Below are positions 54,571 to 64,000 of a stretch of DNA of 64,000 nt, in pieces (the stretch's first letter is position 1; every line of letters starts with the position of its first letter). Made by a program: the position numbers and the translations under genes. Where the stretch lies: positions 434,001-498,000 of the forward strand of contig NADL03000608.1 in assembly GCA_002205965.3 (NCBI GenBank), given 5' to 3'. The notes beneath the pieces are model-generated. The model made no database searches and had not been told where the DNA came from. It saw only the letters and a list, made by a program, of their open reading frames with translations. This stretch comes from Kappaphycus alvarezii. Its lineage: Eukaryota > Rhodophyta > Florideophyceae > Gigartinales > Solieriaceae.

Positions 54571-56115
54571 TCAGATATGATAATCCCCTTTGCTCGGGGC
54601 AGGATATTCCCCCGTTTTTGTCGAGAGTCTCTCTCCAACCAACTCTGTCCCGAGGGACCTTATTCGCATGCTCCGTTCTCGAAACTCACGCTCCCCATCA
54701 TCCTCTCTGGCCTCCGTCAGAATCGAGACTCCCGCACTCTCTTTCCGCCCGTCTCCCGCAACCTCCAATTCGTCCGTTGCTTTCAACCATATTCTCGTAA
54801 ACAACACCGCTACCCCCAACACCCCATTGATCACCAACAATGCCACCCAGTTCAACTTGCGCCTCCGCTCCGACCACAATACTGCCTCCGCCGCAGTTAC
54901 CCCAACACCGGCTATCAAATCGTTGACATCATTCGCTCTGACCTGGACGCCAATCATACCCTTGAAAAACGCCTGGCCAAACCGAAGGGCCGCCAACCCC
55001 CGCGGCATAACCCCACGAAACCTTGTCTCAAACCGAACCGAAGTCGTCTGAAACACACTGTTGCCTCCATCGGTCTGCGATACCGCCCTGACAGCACCAC
55101 TCCCTTCACGAAGCTGCTCAACTTGCAATTCTTGCAACTGCTCCAAAGTCAAGGATGAATCGCCTGTCATTCGCACATAGGATGAGTATAAATAGGCAAA
55201 AAACTGCTGATGAATAACAAGCATTTGGCGATTGATGCGGAATAGTTGGGAGCGTTGTTTCATGAGGCGTTCCTGCATGTCATCCAAGGAAAAATAGGAA
55301 CGGGCGACAAATTCTACGGATTGACCGTCAATGGTCAGGACATGGTCGGCACCGTAGGCATGTATGTCGGATATGATGGAGGCGGTGAGTATGGTGTCGG
55401 GTTGGACGGGTTGGTATGGCTCGAAGCGATTGGCGGGGAGAGTGGAGGTGAGACAGTTATTGAGCCTTGTGCGACCGGAGCCTGAATTGATAATGTTGAC
55501 GGTAACGCAGGGTTGGTTGATTAGTTTTCGGCTGGCATTCCAGACGGTGTTCCAGTCAGGATTGATGGGTTGGATAATCTCAAACGCTCGTTCAGAGTTG
55601 AGGACTGGGTGAACGGAACGGTAGGAAAAGGCTATGACCAAAAATTGGAATGCCAATAGCACAGTAACAATCAGGATGCCAAGGATGCAGGCGGTCAGAG
55701 TGTTGCGGGTACGCAAACGGGGCTGGTGAGTCATATCATTCTTGTTTTTCCGGGTAACCACGCGGTCGAACCGAAAGTGACGCACATTTTGAATGTTGCG
55801 GTACAAGGAGAGGGAGAGGGGAGAGACGGTACCGTGACGCGAGGAAAGGAGAAGGGAAAACGTCAGGGTTTCAGCGAGAAGAAATATAAACAGGATAAGT
55901 ATGGCGAGAACAAATGGGTTGAGGTCGCCATCCATAGCATCTGAGAAAAATTCATCGCCACGCGTAACAAGCGGGACTCGGATGTATGGGTCGAGGAAAG
56001 AGATGACGCCCTCACCGGCCGATGGATGTATTGCGAACAAAGAGGGAGAGGGGTGTGAATATAAAGTAGGGGCCTTCAGCGTCGTTTGTAGTTGTGTACA
56101 TTGGGAGCGTTGCAT
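54571..56115 (-). CDS. Predicted three-pass membrane protein, family member 2
   Basis: A 514-residue single-exon protein, paralogue of 30,981-32,504. Membrane segments lie at about residues 67-91, 139-164 and 422-443. The domain between the second and third carries IQPINPDWNTVWN (181-193), NQPC (200-203), C221, IHAYGADH (251-258), FFAYLYSSYVRMTGDSSLTL (305-324), AALRF (375-379) and RKLNW (419-423), all shared with the other copy in the same order. The first Met is preferred because residues 38-48 (SFLDPYIRV) align with SFVRPWIGI in the paralogue; Met61 would lose this. The C terminus is charged and rich in Glu, Arg and Gly. Overall identity looks low outside these blocks, so duplication is old. 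Function unknown; it may act at the plasma membrane or an endomembrane. Confidence 0.85.
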   Translation of the reverse strand: MQRSQCTQLQTTLKAPTLYSHPSPSLFAIHPSAGEGVISFLDPYIRVPLVTRGDEFFSDAMDGDLNPFVLAILILFIFLLAETLTFSLLLSSRHGTVSPLSLSLYRNIQNVRHFRFDRVVTRKNKNDMTHQPRLRTRNTLTACILGILIVTVLLAFQFLVIAFSYRSVHPVLNSERAFEIIQPINPDWNTVWNASRKLINQPCVTVNIINSGSGRTRLNNCLTSTLPANRFEPYQPVQPDTILTASIISDIHAYGADHVLTIDGQSVEFVARSYFSLDDMQERLMKQRSQLFRINRQMLVIHQQFFAYLYSSYVRMTGDSSLTLEQLQELQVEQLREGSGAVRAVSQTDGGNSVFQTTSVRFETRFRGVMPRGLAALRFGQAFFKGMIGVQVRANDVNDLIAGVGVTAAEAVLWSERRRKLNWVALLVINGVLGVAVLFTRIWLKATDELEVAGDGRKESAGVSILTEAREDDGEREFRERSMRIRSLGTELVGERLSTKTGEYPAPSKGDYHI

Positions 56116-56723
56116 CGAGTTTATTTTGGGTGGGTGGGAGCTGTGGGAAGGGGTTGGAAGGGAGCGGTGGATAAGAGTCGCGGAAGTTTCGGAGAGGGGG
56201 AGCTAAAAGGTGGCGGCGACGTCATTGATGCCGTGGAGCGGATGTGTACAGTACCGTGGCGAAAAGTGGGCACAACAAGACCTCGGGAAGGCATTTATCA
56301 CCGTACCGTAGAGGCGGTTTTTTGAACGAAATATTTGCAGATAGCGTTTCATTTCGTAAATGATTGCACCTCTGAATGACCTGTAACCACTTGTGGAAAG
56401 AAAAAGATCACAGCCTAGGCTTGGGGTTGACGTAGGACGTATCCCAACGTGGGATGCTATACGCTCACATGAAAGCATAGCCATATTTGTGTGGTTCTCT
56501 AATGGCTGGACATCTCATTTTTTTCTTCCCGTACCATCCGAACACTAGCGTTAGTTAGCAATGATCCCTTCATAGTTTCGCTGTTTCTATAATCACATTT
56601 CTGTACATTCCTGAAATCATAATGGGACACGTGTGGGTTCTTTACTGTAAGCAAAATTTCATGCTTGCATCCCAAGTTCATAACACCAAAGAGGGTCGCC
56701 TAACTCGTAGAATCCCGCTACAG
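56116..56723. other. Intergenic upstream of membrane protein 2
   Basis: Promoter side of the minus-strand gene. GTACAGTACC occurs near 56,246. Only short ORFs. The Tc1/mariner element 2 begins at its far end. Confidence 0.4.
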
Positions 56724-56725
56724 TA

Positions 56726-56922
56726 CAGTGGTGGCAATAAATATACGACAGTTGTCTATTTTGAACCACGGCCAAATATATTAAAGAAACATTGGGGTTT
56801 TCTATACAGAGGCAAAACTTTTAAAGAGCACTCGGAAACAGAAAACAAAGTTTAAAAAGATTAATATTCACTGAGATATGACCATCTGAGCCAAAAAAGC
56901 CTGGCAATAAATATAGCTACAC
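56726..56922 (+). repeat. Left inverted repeat of Tc1/mariner 2
   Basis: About 197 bp, imperfect inverse of 57,922-58,120. Outer site TGGCAATAAAT at 56,732-56,742, inner site TGGCAATAAATAT at 56,902-56,914. Confidence 0.85.
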
Positions 56923-57239
56923 TTCGATCGAAACAGCCGTTTCACGCCAAACAAACAGACCTATGAAGCTAGAAACTGGTATGTAAACTCGAAACAATCG
57001 CTTAAAGGGACCTTAACAGATAGACATCCGAATCAGCTCTCTCGGCTATCCCAAAAAATGCCTCGAAAGCCGTCCTTATTCCCTCTCGAAAAGGGCCTAA
57101 CATTCGCCTATTAAGCAGAGTGCCAGAGTATATCAGCCCCCGCAAGAAAGCTTGGACGATCAAGAGATATAGTAAGCCGCTTTGGTAAGGCTCCAAACCA
57201 ATACGGAGTCAAAAAAAGCCCCGGTCCCCCACCCAAACT

Positions 57240-57840
57240 CACCGCGTCTATGAAGCGTCGTGTTATCCGTATCGCATCTCAGGGTGAATTGGGGTCCGCT
57301 GGCTTGGTGAAATCATTGCAGTTGCCTGTTAAACCGCGCTACGTGCGAATGGTTCTTACAAATGGCATGACTTAGGGAAAGAGAACCAGTCGTTTTCGAA
57401 GCGGTAAAATGGGAGGGAAAGTATCATGGCATGGGCTTGCATTGCGAACGAGAAAATATCCTTTGTGGTTGTTCTAAACGGAAAATAGGATGATGCAAAG
57501 TACGTGAGGACTTTAGAAGATTTTTTCCTCCCATTTTCTGAAAATCTTCCGGTGCCTTGGGGAGTTATGCAAGATGGTGCGCCTCGTCATCGTTCTAAGG
57601 TAGCAAAGGACTGGCTCTCGGCTGAACCTATTTCGCTATTAGAGTGGCCTGCATACTCCCCTAGCCTTAATCCAATCGAAAATCTACGGGGGATTTTGGT
57701 AAGGGAGGTCTACGTGAACCAGCGCAAGTTTGAAGATGATAATTCGCTCACTGAATTCAGTTTTAGAGTGTGGTAGAATATTGATCCAACATTGTTGATG
57801 AAGCCAAAAAATCGATGCAGAAGCGCTAAGTATGTGTCCT
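57240..57840 (+). pseudogene. Tc1/mariner transposase relic (element 2)
   Basis: Multiple stops and frame changes before 57,500. The longest frame (57,504-57,776) carries MQDGAPRHRSKVAKDWL with the second catalytic Asp and LLEWPAYSPSLNPIENLRG, the W-P..SP.LNPIEN block with the third acidic residue. The N-terminal DNA-binding region is not legible. Dead copy. Confidence 0.8.
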
Positions 57841-57921
57841 AAAGGCGAATGAGAAGAAGACTGAATACTAAAAGTCTAATTGAGACTCTCTTATAGTTGG
57901 AAACTCAATATTTTCGGAGAC

Positions 57922-58120
57922 TGTAGCTATCTTTATTGCCAGGTATTTTTGACTCAAATGCTTCTATCTCAAGAAATATTAAAGCTTTTTAAACTTCTTT
58001 TTCAGATTTAGAATGCTCTTTAAAAGGTGTTTCCCTGTACAGAATAAGTAAAGTAAAAATTTAATATTTTTTGCAGTGGTTCGGAATACACAAACTGTCA
58101 TACATTTATTGCCACCACTG
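57922..58120 (-). repeat. Right inverted repeat of Tc1/mariner 2
   Basis: About 199 bp. The outer end GCCACCACTG abuts TA at 58,121. Inner site CTTTATTGCCA at 57,931-57,941. Confidence 0.85.
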
Positions 58121-58481
58121 TACAGTATGTAGCATCTTGCAGAGAAATTTTGCTGTACTTTAAAGTTCCGCGGCGGTCTTGTAGCAAGTTTGACCCGGAT
58201 TAACTCCGTTCCTTGGTTACCCCATGCCGACAACTTGTACCAATTATTTGATGCGTTTTGGAACATAGGCTAACCTATTTTTCAATCATTAGATCTCTAA
58301 CGCAGTTACCCAGCTTTGCAGTATAGATCCAACAAAATTTATATAAGTTCGGAAATTAAAGGAAGACTAGATCAAACGAGAAAAGATGCACCAAATACAG
58401 AATCACTGCTCACAATCAGATAAAATTTATTTCAAAATCAAATTAATACATCCCATCGAGAGGAAACAGCATGCAACATAG

Positions 58482-59826
58482 CTAGTCATCCAAATCGAAT
58501 TCGGGCTGGCTTTCCGGATATGGCGTTTTTTGCCGCTGACGCCCACGCAGCGCTCTGAGTGGAGTGGCACCACGGCGAGGAAAGCTCCCATTGGAGGACT
58601 CGAAATGTGCCTGCATGCGACTCGCTCGCTTGGCCCGGTACCCTGCCTGTACACGACGGCGCTTGGACAAGATGTCCTCTCCAATTGAGTAAAGCCTATT
58701 TTTCATCCTTGTATAGTGCTTGGCATCTCGAGCGTGCAGCTTGTTGTGCTTGATATGGAAGTTAGTGAGGGCCAAACACAATTCAAAATATTTGTCATAG
58801 TTGCTTTCGTTCCACTTCCATTTAGATGAAACAACAGCCCACCAGCTTGCCATACGCCCGAAAAAGGTTTCCACCAGAATCCTGTCTGACAAAATGTTCT
58901 TGTTCTCCTGCTCTTCTGCAATAGTAAGAAACCCATTAACAGGTTTCTTTTTAGGGTGTATGGCCCTACAAATCTCCTTAATTCCCTGATAACCTTTGTC
59001 GCACAATAAAGCCAAGGACTTCTGACCGTTAGAAATATGTTGTACCTCCAAATCATCAGACCGTTTAAAAAGCTGTTCCTTGTGAAATGAAATCATATTT
59101 CGAAAGATATCAAAATCTGACACGGACTCCGGGTAGTGCTCACTACAACCAATCGCCAAACCGTTTCGTAACACAGATACCTCGACCTTATAACCATACA
59201 GCTTATGTTTCCCGCTAAAATAAATCTTCCCTTCTTGTAAACTTCCTGTCGGTCTATAGCTCTGTTGAAATGTGACATCCGTAGCATATCTAGCGTGGAG
59301 AAAATTATCGAATGTATCCCGATTGATAACCAATTTTTTCTTGCCATACATACTAGCAGCTCTGGCTACCATCTCCTCGTATATCTTGTCTACGATTACA
59401 TCAAACAAACAAACAAACGGACACTTGTCGCTCAAAACTAGGAGCTTTTTGTTGAAAAAGACGTGGCATAAAATCCCATTGCCTTCCGCACTTAAGAACT
59501 GTAAGAACCATAAACAACATATCACGGCCTGTAAAGGGACTCTTTCGTCCACGTCCAACATTGAAGGTTGTTAAAACTTTGTCGGCAACTATGTTGTAAA
59601 TTCTGCCAAGCTCTTCTAAATTGAAATTGCACATTTGTACGATAGCTTGATTACCACCTTTTTCGTAGAACGTATCGGTAATTGGTGACCTTGAGTCGCA
59701 ATCCTCATCGGATTCATCGTGTATAGGGTTGCTTTCGTACTGATCCAAGCTATCTTCTCGGTCAACTGCGGCATCAGCTAGCAATCTGAGGGCATATGCG
59801 GCTGTGGTGGTGGTGAAGTTCTCCAT
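58482..59826 (-). pseudogene. DDE_Tnp_4-like transposase, one 4-bp slip from intact
   Basis: The N-terminal ORF (59,826-59,401) starts MENFTTTTAAYALRLL and contains VADKVLTTFNVGRGRKSPF and DMLFMVLTVLKCGRQWDF, a helical DNA-binding-like region. It ends in a (GTTT)4 tract at about 59,403-59,418; the rest continues in another frame to 58,482. The catalytic domain shows YATDVTFQQSYRP (first Asp), YFSGKHKLYGYKVEVSV, SVSDFDIFRNM, LLCDKGYQGIKEI (second Asp) and ILVETFFGRM (Glu), the DDE_Tnp_4 / Harbinger-like order. The tail is Arg-rich. Removing one GTTT unit would make one open frame, so this copy died recently by repeat slippage, or the sequence has an error there. Terminal inverted repeats were not identified. 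Confidence 0.82.
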
Positions 59827-60539
59827 TTTCGCTTGACCCCTGTTGGTAGTTGATGATGCCTGCTTACTACTACTTTATTGCGTCATTTCGTATATTGTCC
59901 ACTCTTTTTGTAGAACACTAGCTCTTTTCCCACCTACCCTTTGTTCAGCTTTGACTCCGGTGTTTGTAAATGTCATTCATATGGCGCCAAATATTCATCA
60001 ATTTTTTAAAAATTTTGTCATCTGCGATAGATGGTGCGCAAAGATATTTTCAACGTGCGCAATTCCATTTCACCGCCTGATTTGGTGGCACCTGGGTGTT
60101 ATGTACTAAGGTCTATTAAACACCCCAATTTTTCCCCTTTAATGAGTACAGTGTCGATCGTGTACAATACACACTGGAGGTCTGAATACACCTGATGTTC
60201 CTCGTCAGGCACGTGCTATGGGGCTCGCAATAGAGTCGCCATTGCAATAGAAGATCACAGTGTGCAGCTTATGCGCTGATAAAGACGTCTGCGGATCACT
60301 CCTGTGGTTGTGTTGAACTTCTCTGCGATGCGCGGATCAAGTCTTCTAGGAACAGAATAGAGGCGGCAGATGGGACACCCAAGGGACCAAAATCCAGGGG
60401 CTGAGACTTGAAGTTTGGTTCCTGAAGGGTGTTGTGCGTTGTGAAGGGGGCGGGATGCGGCTTACCAGTTGGCGCTCCAAGTCTTTGACTTTGTCTCGGT
60501 GGGCGATATCGGTGCCGTCGCCGTCCATTTGCGTCGCCC
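59827..60539. other. Intergenic, no supported gene
   Basis: Lies between the DDE transposase and the LINE relic. It probably includes the unlocated 5' end of the DDE transposon. No repeats fixed. Confidence 0.4.
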
Positions 60540-62095
60540 TTATGCGTACGCCTTATTTGAAAGGATAGACAACGATAGGTTCACAGGCTATGGGGCGGAA
60601 CTGTTGGCCAGTGGGCAGGGGCGGGGGTTGAACGAGCATGTCCGCAGGGCGGATATTCGCTCCCGGGACAAGAAGAGGGACCTCGTATTGGCAGTCAAGG
60701 CCCACCACGCGAGCAAAATGATAGGCGAAAGCGTTGCGTAGCGAGTTGTGGCGGTACGGGCGACTGAAGCCGGCAGGGCAGAGGTCCCCGAGTGCGTCCA
60801 TATTTTGGTTACAGTGGGCTCAGGTGAGCGGGCTGGAGTCATCATACACGGGGAGGCCGAGATGCCGGCGGAGCATGGTCTTCCAGTAGGCCGAGGACAC
60901 CACCGCTGTGGTTGTGGGATGGGCGATGAGAAAAGCGGTAGCGGGGTTGTTCCGGAATGTCAGGCCACGAATCCTGTGCTGAACGTCGTCGGTGCTGTGG
61001 TCGGCCGGGTTGTGACGTGTCGCCCACGAGTCGTCGCGCCAGTGGACCCTTGCCTGTACCTCTTGCTGCACACCATTTAGGTAGGTTTGGAGGTTGGATG
61101 GTTTGGCGGCAAGCAGGCATAGGTCAAAGGGGCCAAAGTCGACCTAGTACAGACGCCCGGGGATACATAGCATGAAGTCCCGGAGTCGGGACAAGGCTTG
61201 TCGGACCAGAAACGCCCTGTCGCCCAAGTATCGATAACCGAAGAGGGCGGCAGAACGTTGCGTGGTGTACGATGCCGATCTCTTGCGAGCCGGACCCGCG
61301 TCGATGATGCTAGCGGCAACCGACACGTGTAGGAGCGGGGAGATGAGGGTAAATCCCTGACCTCCCAGGCGGATGGGTAGCGTGGCTTGGTCCCATGTAG
61401 TATCTGACAGGGCGATCCCGTGGAACTCAGTGTAACACGACCTCTGCCGTGCGTCGAAGGCCTGTGCAGCATGGGACGCGTGTTGTGGGTCGGCGAGCCG
61501 AGACGCGTTTGTGACGAGGTATGCCGATGCGCAGAGCCGGTGCATGTGAAAACGGGCGCAGGGGTCACGAACGTGGGTCTCTAGTCTGAGGGTGCGGCGG
61601 CACCTATCATCCTTGCCCCGGAGGTATGCGTCGGCGAAGGCTTGGTTGCCGGTCTGTGCTCCCAGGAGCTCGAAGCCGTCGAGTGCGCACTCGGACAGAG
61701 GAAATTCGCGGAGAAAGTCCGTGCGGTCCGGCAGGAGCGTGTTAGGCCAGTGAATGCGCGTCTTCCTCGCGTTGGCATAGAGGTCGACAGCCGGACCCTC
61801 TACCTGAACGAGGCGGAGAGCTTGGCGCAGACCCTGGAGTGTCTCTATGAGGGACCCGTCGTCCGCGTACCATTGATTCAGCATAATGGTGCTGTCCTCG
61901 GCGGTTTTCCGGATAAGTGGTTGGATCGTGGGGGAGAACAGCAATATACTGGCTGCGTCGCCCTGCTGGGTGCCCTGAGCACTAATGGTGACCGTGTTCT
62001 GGCGATTCGGTATAAGCAACCGGGGCTGCGTGCGACCGTATATCATATTCACGAAGCGGGCCAGAGAAAGAGCGAGTGCTGAAAGTTGTGTACCG
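60540..62095 (-). pseudogene. LINE RT and C-terminal domain, 5'-truncated
   Basis: The best-preserved LINE here. A 302-residue frame (62,052-61,144) carries SAQGTQQGDAASILLFSPTI (the QQGDP region) and LNQWYADDGSLIETLQGL with the YADD active site near 61,870. The thumb follows (DLYANARKTRIHWP; RLGGQGFTLIS). After a stop at about 61,144 the domain continues in other frames to 60,553: NPATAFLIAH, then HCNQNMDALGDLCPAGF, RHNSLRNAFAYHF, and NIRPADMLVQPP. The Cys/His plus RHN plus RPAD order suggests a zinc region and restriction-like endonuclease, as in REL-type LINEs (inference). RT blocks upstream of QQGD are absent beyond 62,095, so the copy is 5'-truncated, the usual LINE outcome. Confidence 0.8.
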
Positions 62096-62339
62096 CACCA
62101 TAGCTCACAGACCTCGAGATGTTTTGCACTAGATCGAATACGAGAACCATTTTATCGGTATGCAGTTTATCGGTGGTTTGTTGTCGATCTATCGAGGATC
62201 GGACGATCACAGGCACGTTTTCTCTCATCCCTCCATCATGGACAAACGCAGTCCTTTATATCACGCCTAGCTGAGTATTAGTGTGGTATCGACCTGAATA
62301 ATGGCCGCTATTTACTCAGCATTGAGTAGCGCGGATATG

Positions 62340-62510
62340 GATCAGTGAAGTCGATACATACAGGCCACAACCGGGACTGATGATTCCTAACAGTAGGGAA
62401 TCGCCCGGTGTGGACAAAGTGGCGTCGATACGGAAAGGCTCCAGCCCGGACTGCGTGGCACCAATACAGACAGGTTCCAGCCCTGAATGCGGTGCAATGT
62501 CTTTAATTTC
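62340..62510. repeat. Degenerate tandem repeat, unit about 36 bp
   Basis: Three diverged units contain GATACGGAAAGGCTCCAGCC-like sequence followed by CGGACTGCGTGGC-like sequence. On the minus strand the best units read SGLEPVCIGAT and SGLEPFRIDAT in a 67-residue frame (62,316-62,519). No larger protein is visible. Confidence 0.55.
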
Positions 62511-62519
62511 ATTTACCAA

Positions 62520-64000
62520 GTTCCTGTATTAGGCTACGTTCACGCCCCGACGGCGATGTTTGAATACCTTTCGAGGAAATGCGATCAAGTTAATTCCGTA
62601 GTTCTATGAAGGCAGCGTCCTCTCGACTAGCAAGGCCAAAAGAAAAGTTGAAAGAGCGGGACGACCTGTTCAACCATATCCACTCAGTTCTTTTACAATT
62701 ACTCCCTCCTTCTACCTCTCCCAATAACCATCCTATCCTTTTAACCATTTTCCTTGTCTTAGCAGTGATTCAGCGCAGTTGACACAGCATTGACAAGCGA
62801 TCAACTCTGTTGAAAGAGTTGTGGGCGTCAAAGAGGACCGTAGCAACATGCGGAGCACATGGAAAACGACAAGGCAGAGTCCGTGTGTCATGGATGACCG
62901 CATCTATCCCGTCCTTGATACCATTGGCCGTTTGAAATGGCGCGAGAAAGTCTCAAGAATCATCGATGGCACCTAGGAGCAGCGTCTTGGTGACAATGCG
63001 GCGGAGGACCGATCCAACAGCGATGGGAGGTATTTTGTCCGGTTGCGGCCGTAGAGGGAGTAATGTTGCGGCAGCGAGCAGGGGCAGGACCGAGTCCGGC
63101 AGTTACACACGCGCAATCCGAGGTAACAACTTCTTCAGCACACCTTTGCCTCACACCACGGAGACCGGGCTGACCGACGTTTCAAGTAGCCAGTGGAACC
63201 AGCGTGCAGGTGTGCAGCTACCTTTTTGATGTACACAATTTGTGAGGTCGAGATATTGCTCGGCTCGAAAGGGTTCACCTTTTGTGACACTTTGATTCTT
63301 TTAATGCAACGGCTGTCCTTGATAAATTCAACGTTTTCCCCAGAGTGAAACTAGACACGCTGTTGGTATATGCAGACCCCGCCGCTAGATTCAAATCCTC
63401 GATGTCTGTCCCTGTCTCCGAAGGTCTCTTTTGTTCTTCATTTCGGTCGGCCTAGGATAAGATCTTCTCTGCGAGGCTTGATGTTCGAGGCGTGGCAGTT
63501 GCGGTTACGACCTTCTCGTGGTACGGCACTCCAGTCCCTTTAGATGCCGGACATCCTTGCCACCCTTTTTCCCCCGGTAGATGACGTGGTTGACTGGTGT
63601 TTATGCACGGGATTTGATCCCTGGAGGCCTTTTGTTTATCGGCACTGGGCGTTATCCCGAAGAATGAAGGTAATAAAAAATGTTACACCCCGCTTTCAAT
63701 CGTACAGAAAGACAAATCTAATACAGACTTTGACCTTTTGTCGGATTGGAAGAACTCGCAGCACAGAAAAACTTTGGCCGATATACTGGGTGTGGGGGTT
63801 TAGGCGCACTCCAGGTACTCGCTAGTTGAACTGTTGTTGTCGGTCTGGTCGGGTTGGTCGAGGCCCGAACACTCCACAGCCAAGGTATATATAGACTCCA
63901 CCAATTTTTGAAACCCCCTACAATAGTACTGCAATAAAATATTTTGACTAAAAATTGAGCACTGCAGTAGTAAAAAAATCTCTGGTTTCCCTCCTTTCCA
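62520..64000. other. Unassigned to the window end
   Basis: Only short frames (62,966-63,229 plus, 63,544-63,825 plus) without domains. Sequence near 62,820 (TTGAAAGAGTTGTGGGCGTC) hints at a decayed element, but nothing can be named. Confidence 0.35.

Larger units (their letters stand above)
56726..58120 (+). mobile_element. Tc1/mariner DNA transposon 2 with long IR/DR ends
   Basis: A 1395-bp element flanked by TA (56,724-56,725 and 58,121-58,122). Imperfect inverted repeats of about 200 bp (56,726-56,922 and 57,922-58,120) begin CAGTGGTGGCAATAAAT. Each arm carries the sequence TGGCAATAAA twice, at its outer and inner ends (56,732 and 56,902; 58,114 and 57,941 reading inward). That is the IR/DR layout in which each arm has two transposase sites. 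The interior holds a decayed plus-strand transposase. Confidence 0.88.

Noticed and set aside
54469-55158. 229-residue plus-strand ORF
   Set aside because: Antisense of the conserved membrane protein 2 gene, which is supported by homology to 30,981-32,504.
63380-63420. tRNA-like TTCAAATCC box
   Set aside because: No matching acceptor or anticodon stem could be drawn around it.

Overview
The window looks like nuclear DNA of a eukaryote with compact, mostly intron-free genes in a transposon-rich background. I favour a florideophyte red alga of the Chondrus type. The reasons are two single-exon genes whose proteins look plastid-targeted (an HNH protein of the cyanobacterial/plastid kind and a DCC/DUF393 thiol-disulfide protein), pyrimidine-rich leaders, the TE mix (Ty1/copia, DIRS/Ngaro-like, LINE, Tc1/mariner) and dispersed GTACAGT-type repeats. 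This assignment is inference; no rRNA or tRNA marker was found.

Layout. 1-0.7 kb: LINE relic. 1.5-2.3 kb: small hypothetical gene with a TATA box. 3.0-4.1 kb: HNH gene on the minus strand. 4.7-10.2 kb: complete Ty1/copia element A with 248-bp LTRs and TSD GTTTA, with an intact Gag-protease ORF but a shattered pol. 10.2-11.7 kb: LINE reverse transcriptase relic. 14.2-15.8 kb: Tc1/mariner element 1. 18.0-19.4 kb: tyrosine-recombinase pseudogene and a DIRS-like RT fragment. 21.1-28.5 kb: LINE 3'-end relics on both strands, one split by copia element B (22,424-27,309, TSD TTGCT). 31.0-32.5 kb: predicted three-pass membrane protein. 32.5-36.4 kb: decayed DNA holding two perfect palindromes. 36.5-37.7 kb: DCC gene and a small secreted/membrane protein gene, convergent.

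38.0-52.9 kb is a retrotransposon nest. An old plus-strand copia element D is broken by three insertions: minus-strand copia element C (38,498-43,650, TSD ATACA), a 756-bp LTR-like insertion (45,204-45,959, TSD ACAAG), and a minus-strand DIRS/Ngaro-like element (about 47.3-50.6 kb). For the first two, removing the insertion and one TSD copy brings D back into one reading frame, which independently confirms the boundaries.

54.6-56.1 kb (minus) encodes a diverged paralogue of the 31.0-32.5 kb membrane protein; the two genes face each other across the nest. I do not recognise this family, and it is the best candidate here for undescribed biology. 56.7-58.1 kb: Tc1/mariner element 2 with about 200-bp IR/DR ends. 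58.5-59.8 kb: DDE_Tnp_4-like transposase broken by one extra GTTT unit. 60.5-62.1 kb: LINE RT plus C-terminal domain relic. The rest to 64 kb shows no convincing gene.

There is no operon logic. Probable host genes are few (1.7, 3.0, 31.0, 36.5, 37.2 and 54.6 kb), and most of the window is a record of successive TE insertions. Frameshifts were inferred by reading frames by eye, so exact indel sites in older elements are approximate.
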